Part shown: in pieces, positions 5,029-8,954 of the stretch | Layout of the letters: each line of letters opens with the position of its first letter | How positions within the stretch are numbered: the stretch's first letter is position 1 | From: Caldisericota bacterium | GTDB taxonomy: Bacteria > CAIJMQ01 > JAADFP01 | Assembly (NCBI GenBank): GCA_013152825.1 | Contig: JAADFP010000020.1 | Span: 1-8,954, forward strand | DNA: 8,954 nt | Reading direction: 5' to 3' | Position numbers and translations under genes: made by a program | The notes under the pieces: model-generated | Told to the model about the DNA's origin: nothing | The model's input: the letters and a program-made list of their open reading frames with translations, nothing else | Database searches by the model: none

Positions 5029-7632
5029 ATGAAGAAGATGGAGAACAAAGATATTCTTACTCCCATGCTTAAGCAGTATCTCTCTCTCAAAGAGAAGCAT
5101 AGAGATAAGATACTCCTTTTTCGGCTGGGGGATTTTTACGAGACGTTTTTTGAAGATGCCAAGATTACCTCTCGTCTCCTGGGAATAGTGCTTACCTCCC
5201 GTCCGGCAAGTAAGGGCAAAAGAATCCCCATGGCAGGAATACCTTACCATGCGCTGGATAGTTACCTCTCGAAATTCTTGAAAAAAGGATACAAAGTAGC
5301 AATTTGTGAGCAGGTAGAAGATCCCAAGCTGACCAAAGGACTGGTAAAACGCGAGGTAGTTAGAATCATTACCCCCGGTACCGTGCTGGAAGAGAACATA
5401 CTGGAGGAGAAGAGTAATAATTATTTAGTTTCCCTTTTGCCGGGAGAGCAGGTATGGGGGATGGCATGGGTGGATGTTTCCACGGGGGAAGCCTGGGTAT
5501 GGGAGGAAGAAAAGGAGAAAATCTATTCCCAGGTAGAAAGATTGTCTCCCAGCGAAATAATCCTGCCGGAATCGCACTCGTCCCTCAAGTTCAATTCTTT
5601 GTCTATTTCTTATTATCCTGACTGGGGATATTCCCTGTCCCAGGCAAAGGAGATTATATTAAGGCATTTCCAGGTAACCCATTTAGACGGTCTGGGACTT
5701 ACCCCTTTCCCCCTTTCTACCGGGGCAGCCGGTGCACTCCTGGCCTACCTGGAGGATCTGGAAGGGGAAATACCGGGAAGTCTGCGTGAAATAAAAGTAT
5801 TTCAGGATAGTGAATACCTTCTGCTTGATGCTTACACAGTAAGAAACCTGGAACTTTTAAAGAATGTGCAGGGTGAGGAAGGAAAAGAAACACTTCTGGG
5901 AATTCTGGATGAAACGAGGACTCCCATGGGAGCACGGCTTTTACGTAGGTGGATTCTGCATCCTTTAAAAAGCCCTGAGTCTATCCAGGAAAGATTAAAA
6001 GCCATCCAGGAATTGATAGAAAAATCGCTTAAGCTCAATTCTCTGCGGGAAGTTCTTAACCGAATTTACGATCTGGAGAGGATAATGAGCCGACTGGAAA
6101 GGGGGGTAGCCCGGGGGAAGGATTTGGTCTCTTTGCGGGAAACACTGGGTAATCTTCCCGCCTTAAAAAAAGAGATGGAAGAGTTCTCTGCTCCTTTGCT
6201 GGTAAGAATACGCCAGAGAATCAATCCGCTGGAAAGTTTAAGAGATCTCCTGGATAGAAGTATTGTGGATAATCCGCCTTTTACCCTTAAAGAGGGTGGG
6301 CTGATAAAAGATGGGTTTTCCCGTGAGCTGGATGAATTAAAGAAAATTACCCGGGGCGGTAAGGAATGGATAGCTCGCCTCCAGCAGGAGGAAATAGAAA
6401 AGACAGGCATCAAGTCTCTTAAGGTAAGATACAACAAGGTATTTGGCTACTATATTGAGATTACCAAATCCAATCTCCACCTGGTGCCTTCCCACTATAT
6501 ACGAAAGCAAACCCTGGTCAATGCAGAAAGGTTTATTACCCCTGAGCTAAAGGAAAAGGAGTCCACTATTCTTCATGCGGAAGAGAGAATAAAGGAAATG
6601 GAATACGAAATATTCCTGAAAATAAGAGAGGAAACTCTTCAGTATCTCAAGGATATCCAGGAAACGGCTTCTGCAGTATCTGAATTAGATGTGCTCTCTT
6701 CCCTATCCTCTGTGGCCAATAAATACAATTACACCCGGCCAGAGGTAAATGAAGGGGAAGGTATTATCATAGAAGAAGGAAGACACCCTGTACTGGAAAG
6801 AATCCTGGAAGAGCCGTTTGTGCCCAATGATACTACAATGGATGGGGATTCTCGCATCCTGATAATTACCGGGCCTAACATGGCGGGTAAATCCACTTAC
6901 ATAAGGCAGGTAGCGCTTATCCTGATAATGGCTCAGATGGGTAGCTACGTACCTGCCAAAAAGGCTGTTGTGGGAGTAGCTGACCGGGTTTTTACCAGGA
7001 TTGGAGCTGCCGATGAATTGACCCGCGCCAGAAGTACTTTCATGGTAGAAATGAACGAAGTGGCGAACATTTTAAGAAATGCTACGGCAAAAAGCCTTAT
7101 AATCCTGGATGAAGTGGGAAGGGGGACTTCAACCTTCGATGGTATAAGTATTGCCTGGGCAGTAGCAGAATTTATCCACGAGAAAATTGGAGCACGCACT
7201 TTGTTTGCTACTCACTACCATGAGATAACCGAGCTGGAAGAGAACTTTCCAAAAGTAAAAAATCTTCATATAGCCGTTAAAGAGTGGGGCGGTAAGGTCA
7301 TCTTTATGAGAAAAATAATGTCAGGTGCCACGGATAAGAGTTACGGGATTCATGTGGCACAACTGGCCGGTTTGCCCCGGGAAGTTATCAGGAGAGCCGG
7401 GGAAGTGCTGGAAGAAATGGAAAAAAGGCATCCCCAGGTGCGGAAGAAGAAGAAAAGAGAAGTAAGTAACCAGCTTACCTTCTTTACTCCCCGTTCTCAT
7501 CCCATCATCCAGGAGTTAAAGAACCTGGATTTAAATACTTTAACTCCTCTGAAAGCTTTTGATACACTGAGGGAACTGGTAGAGAAGGTACGAGGTGAGC
7601 AGGATGGGAAGACGTTAGACTATAGACCGTAG
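5029..7632 (+). CDS. mutS: DNA mismatch repair protein MutS
   Basis: Recognises base mismatches and small loops in DNA and recruits MutL to start repair. The 867-residue product is full length. The mismatch domain (about 1-115) carries the GDFYE motif with Phe36 and Glu38, which stack on and hydrogen-bond the mismatched base. Connector and core/clamp domains follow to about residue 550. The ATPase domain has Walker A GPNMAGKST (615-623), Walker B LDE (Asp694, Glu695), the GRGTSTFDG signature and FATHYHE (726-732). QLTFF (815-819) fits a sliding-clamp binding motif. The C-terminal region ends with the usual NLDLNTLTPLKAFDTL block. The last residues, LDYRP, and the TAG stop are encoded by the TAGAC heptamer array, so the natural end seems to have been replaced or extended. 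The start is either ATG 5029 or ATG 5038, and AGG at 5023 does not discriminate well. No mutL is adjacent. Confidence 0.97.
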   Translation: MKKMENKDILTPMLKQYLSLKEKHRDKILLFRLGDFYETFFEDAKITSRLLGIVLTSRPASKGKRIPMAGIPYHALDSYLSKFLKKGYKVAICEQVEDPKLTKGLVKREVVRIITPGTVLEENILEEKSNNYLVSLLPGEQVWGMAWVDVSTGEAWVWEEEKEKIYSQVERLSPSEIILPESHSSLKFNSLSISYYPDWGYSLSQAKEIILRHFQVTHLDGLGLTPFPLSTGAAGALLAYLEDLEGEIPGSLREIKVFQDSEYLLLDAYTVRNLELLKNVQGEEGKETLLGILDETRTPMGARLLRRWILHPLKSPESIQERLKAIQELIEKSLKLNSLREVLNRIYDLERIMSRLERGVARGKDLVSLRETLGNLPALKKEMEEFSAPLLVRIRQRINPLESLRDLLDRSIVDNPPFTLKEGGLIKDGFSRELDELKKITRGGKEWIARLQQEEIEKTGIKSLKVRYNKVFGYYIEITKSNLHLVPSHYIRKQTLVNAERFITPELKEKESTILHAEERIKEMEYEIFLKIREETLQYLKDIQETASAVSELDVLSSLSSVANKYNYTRPEVNEGEGIIIEEGRHPVLERILEEPFVPNDTTMDGDSRILIITGPNMAGKSTYIRQVALILIMAQMGSYVPAKKAVVGVADRVFTRIGAADELTRARSTFMVEMNEVANILRNATAKSLIILDEVGRGTSTFDGISIAWAVAEFIHEKIGARTLFATHYHEITELEENFPKVKNLHIAVKEWGGKVIFMRKIMSGATDKSYGIHVAQLAGLPREVIRRAGEVLEEMEKRHPQVRKKKKREVSNQLTFFTPRSHPIIQELKNLDLNTLTPLKAFDTLRELVEKVRGEQDGKTLDYRP

Positions 7633-7641
7633 ACTTTAGAC
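7614..7641 (+). repeat. Heptamer tandem array, four units, overlapping the mutS stop
   Basis: The units are GTTAGAC (7614-7620), TATAGAC (7621-7627), CGTAGAC (7628-7634) and TTTAGAC (7635-7641). TAG triplets lie at 7616, 7623, 7630 and 7637, thus in all three plus-strand frames. The triplet at 7630 is the mutS stop codon. This is the third copy of the same unit behind a plus-strand gene in the window. Confidence 0.9.
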
Positions 7642-7651
7642 GAGGAAAGTA

Positions 7652-7694
7652 GTTAGTAGTGAGTAGTGAGAGAAGGGGTAATGAGTAGTGAACA
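7652..7694 (+). repeat. GTGAGTA-type heptamers plus conserved spacer segment
   Basis: GTTAGTA (7652-7658), GTGAGTA (7659-7665) and GTGAGAG (7666-7672) follow the TAGAC array. They lead into a 23-nt segment (7672-7694) that matches 4857-4879 with two differences by eye. The order TAGAC array, GTGAGTA array and GAAGGGGTA segment is therefore shared between the spacers behind nusB and mutS. Confidence 0.8.
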
Positions 7695-7713
7695 TAGAAA
7701 CAGATAACAAACT

Positions 7714-7765
7714 AAATCAGCGAACTGTAACCGCCGCCTGTGGCGCTGGCCCCAGTCGCTGATTT
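7714..7765 (+). other. Long bulged hairpin just upstream of the methyltransferase
   Basis: AAATCAGCG (7714-7722) pairs with CGCTGATTT (7757-7765). After one bulged A (7723), ACTG (7724-7727) pairs with CAGT (7753-7756), giving 13 pairs with a single bulge. Inside, CGCC (7735-7738) and GGCG (7742-7745) form a small stem with a TGT loop. The structure ends 2 nt before the ribosome binding site GGGGG (7768-7772). It could shape translation of the next gene, be a recombination site, or be the end of an acquired segment. It lacks the T-run of a terminator and the GTTRRRY box expected of an integron attC site. Confidence 0.6.
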
Positions 7766-7767
7766 CT

Positions 7768-7772
7768 GGGGG
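7768..7772 (+). promoter_or_regulatory. Ribosome binding site that fixes the methyltransferase start
   Basis: GGGGG lies 6 nt before the ATG at 7779. The longer frame opens at GTG 7740 inside the hairpin loop and would translate the hairpin arm, so the ATG at 7779 is preferred. Confidence 0.75.
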
Positions 7773-7778
7773 TATAAA

Positions 7779-8504
7779 ATGAAAAGCACAAAAAAAGATA
7801 CAAAAGACTGGTTCAAAGAATGGGCAAATGAATACGATGATACTCTTGGCAAAATTAATAGACATCATCATCTACTAAACCTTGTTGTCAAATTATCCAA
7901 TGTCAAAAAGGATCAAAAGGTGCTTGATGTTGGCTGTGGTACAGGTCTTTTATCTTTAAAATTCCTGGAAAAAGCAGACTGTTTTGTTACGGGGATAGAC
8001 AGTTCATCGGAAATGCTTTCAATATTCGATAAAAAAATCAGAAAACTATCTCTATCTGACAGGGTTACTTATAAACTTGAAGATGCAGCGGTCCTTGATT
8101 TCAAAAGTAATTCATTTGATATAGTTGCTTCGACTGTTACCCTGCATCATCTGAAGAATAAATATCCTACAATAAAAAAAATTCATAGTATCTTGAAGCC
8201 GGGAGGAAGGTTTGTTCTAGGGGATATTGATATGGATACTACCGGAAAGGTTACAGATCCAAAGCGTTTGTTAAGAATGCTTGAATGGTTAAAAGAAGAA
8301 TTTATTCTTGCCTTAACTGAAGGTGGAGTAGAAGCATTCAGTCGGATGTATGATAATGGTAAAAAGCATATTTTAAATGATGGAGAGTATTGTATCAGTT
8401 TTAAACAGTGGAAAGAATTATGTAAAAGAGCTAAATTCAGTAAAGTCACAGTTAAGTCTTTACCTGGCTTTAAATGGTTTAAAGTACTGGTTGCCATTAA
8501 ATAA
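7779..8504 (+). CDS. Class I SAM-dependent methyltransferase, UbiE/Methyltransf_11-like
   Basis: A 241-residue soluble protein with a Rossmann-type methyltransferase fold. Motif I VLDVGCGTG (48-56) binds S-adenosylmethionine, Asp74 in VTGIDSS is the acidic residue expected to hold the ribose, FDIVAS and TLHHL form the motif IV region, and LKPGGRFVLGDI is the post-motif strand. Its closest look is to small-molecule methyltransferases of the UbiE-like group; the substrate cannot be told. The N-terminus, with WFKEWANEYDD, is typical of this group. Three 60-nt lines inside the gene are 33%, 38% and 33% GC by hand count, against 50% for a line of mutS, and the codon use is A/T-ending. With a transposase remnant downstream, this suggests acquisition from elsewhere. 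No partner gene is adjacent. Confidence 0.85.
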   Translation: MKSTKKDTKDWFKEWANEYDDTLGKINRHHHLLNLVVKLSNVKKDQKVLDVGCGTGLLSLKFLEKADCFVTGIDSSSEMLSIFDKKIRKLSLSDRVTYKLEDAAVLDFKSNSFDIVASTVTLHHLKNKYPTIKKIHSILKPGGRFVLGDIDMDTTGKVTDPKRLLRMLEWLKEEFILALTEGGVEAFSRMYDNGKKHILNDGEYCISFKQWKELCKRAKFSKVTVKSLPGFKWFKVLVAIK

Positions 8505-8604
8505 AATATATTTTGTAAGGAAGCCAGGGTGCAGCCCTTGACATGGCTCTCCTGAATACCCGCTTTCGCCCTACTATAAATCCCAAAACCCCAAAAAATT
8601 ATAA
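8505..8604. other. AT-rich gap between methyltransferase and transposase remnant
   Basis: No gene is credible in these 100 nt. AGCCA (8522-8526) and TGGCT (8544-8548) are complementary, with a smaller GGG/CCC stem between them. If the adjacent remnant was an insertion sequence, its outer end should lie in this gap, but I cannot identify a terminal inverted repeat because the other end is missing. A 62-codon plus-strand frame at 8543-8731 runs antisense to the remnant and has no ribosome binding site. Confidence 0.4.
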
Positions 8605-8832
8605 CTATGTTTTTTCTCTCGGCAATTTAATATTGAATGCCTTAAATATCTCTCTCGCGCGTTTTGCTAATTCAGTTAATATATTTAACCCATTTTTATG
8701 CTGTATCATTTTCAATTTCTTTAATTCGTAAATGATTTCTCTTTTGGTATATCCATTTAATATTTCTTCAGATTTTATCTTCTGCTGTATATAGGAAAGC
8801 AAAATCAACGATAAATAGGGGGCAAGTCCCAT
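8605..8832 (-). pseudogene. C-terminal remnant of a DDE transposase (IS4/IS1634-like)
   Basis: The minus-strand frame reads MGLAPYLSLILLSYIQQKI, continues through NGYTKREIIYELKKLKMIQ and NGLNILTELAKRAREIF, and ends PREKT. This pattern (a hydrophobic SLIL..YI helix, then a GYT..EI.YELKK.K segment, then ILTEL.KK.REI) is how many IS4-superfamily transposases of the IS1634 type end. Only about 75 residues are present. The catalytic core is missing, and the upstream sequence on this strand changes into an unrelated DUF362-like frame ending at 8848. It is thus a relic, probably of an insertion that was later deleted or recombined. The assignment rests on recall of the family pattern, not an alignment. 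A short independent protein is possible but less likely. Confidence 0.55.
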
Positions 8833-8847
8833 TTTTCCACAGGAATT

Positions 8848-8954
8848 TTAAGACATTACCTTCTGCAAGCACAGGGTTATCCCTGTGGCATAATGGACTT
8901 TCATAACAGGGATGTTGATTATTTTATCAGCCTCAAGAGCATCCCTGGCAATCG
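8848..8954 (-). CDS. DUF362-like protein, partial and apparently truncated at its C-terminus
   Basis: Read on the minus strand from the window edge, an open frame gives IARDALEADKIINIPVMK, then VHYATGITLCLQKVMS and a TAA at 8848-8850. The pattern (leucine/alanine-rich start, EAD..IN.P..K.H...G.TL.L) is characteristic of DUF362 proteins, whose genes often encode iron-sulfur-associated proteins of unknown role. In the family this stretch is normally followed by KN..G and many more residues, but here the frame stops at once. The gene therefore appears cut off next to the transposase remnant, which continues in the same frame after the stop. The upstream part lies outside the window, so whether the gene is otherwise intact is unknown. 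Confidence 0.5.
   Translation of the reverse strand, partial: IARDALEADKIINIPVMKVHYATGITLCLQKVMS

Noticed and set aside
4542..5250. Minus-strand frames overlapping nusB, the second spacer and mutS
   Set aside because: They are antisense to clear genes, and their middle parts are translated repeats (runs of Ser-Leu-Leu-Thr-type residues).
7714..7765. Hairpin as an integron attC site
   Set aside because: A bulged base in the stem is suggestive, but the flanking GTTRRRY and RYYYAAC boxes are not present and no integron integrase or cassette array is seen.
8543..8731. 62-codon plus-strand frame
   Set aside because: It is antisense to the transposase remnant, AT-rich, without a ribosome binding site or recognisable domain.
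8870..8887. Palindrome CACAGGG-TTAT-CCCTGTG, considered as an operator or homing-type site
   Set aside because: It lies inside the DUF362-like coding frame and encodes the conserved Ala-Thr-Gly-Ile-Thr-Leu-Cys stretch, so coding constraint and chance explain it well enough.

Overview
This is a bacterial window of mid GC content. One hand-counted 60-nt line inside mutS is 50% GC. All the core genes lie on the plus strand. They include a riboflavin/nusB cluster and a complete mutS, and both are standard bacterial chromosome genes. The gaps carry repeat-rich, palindrome-rich spacers of a kind I associate with uncultured candidate-phylum genomes (Omnitrophota or Aerophobota style). That taxonomic impression is weak and is inference only.

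Layout. (1) Positions 1-69 are the last 22 codons of an ArsR/SmtB-type metal sensor with an intact alpha-5 zinc-site signature. (2) Positions 70-463 are a gene-free spacer of short tandem repeats and small palindromes. (3) Positions 464-2437 encode a P1B-type zinc/cadmium/lead-exporting ATPase that lacks the usual N-terminal HMA domain. With the sensor it forms a metal-resistance pair. (4) Positions 2506-4757 hold ribBA, ribH and nusB, a riboflavin/transcription-factor cluster seen in many bacteria; ribD and ribE are not in view. (5) Positions 4758-5028 are a second repeat spacer. (6) Positions 5029-7632 encode MutS. (7) Positions 7633-7778 are a third repeat spacer that ends in a strong hairpin. 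(8) Positions 7779-8504 encode an AT-rich class I SAM methyltransferase that looks foreign to its neighbours. (9) Positions 8505-8954 hold, on the minus strand, the C-terminal remnant of a DDE transposase and a DUF362-like fragment, probably the scar of an insertion or rearrangement.

The most unusual signal is in the spacers. Immediately after the stop codons of the arsR-like gene and nusB, and at the very end of mutS (overlapping its stop codon), there is a short array of a 7-nt unit (consensus NNTAGAC), always in the gene's orientation. A second array of GTGAGTA-like units follows, and then a palindrome. Because 7 is not a multiple of 3, such arrays put plus-strand stop codons in successive reading frames. 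The stop codon of mutS is itself one of the repeat's TAG triplets. The arrays are absent from the gaps inside the ribBA-ribH-nusB cluster, so they seem to mark ends of genes or transcription units. Whether they act in translation or transcription termination, or are simply mobile or slippage-grown repeats that settle behind genes, cannot be settled from this window.
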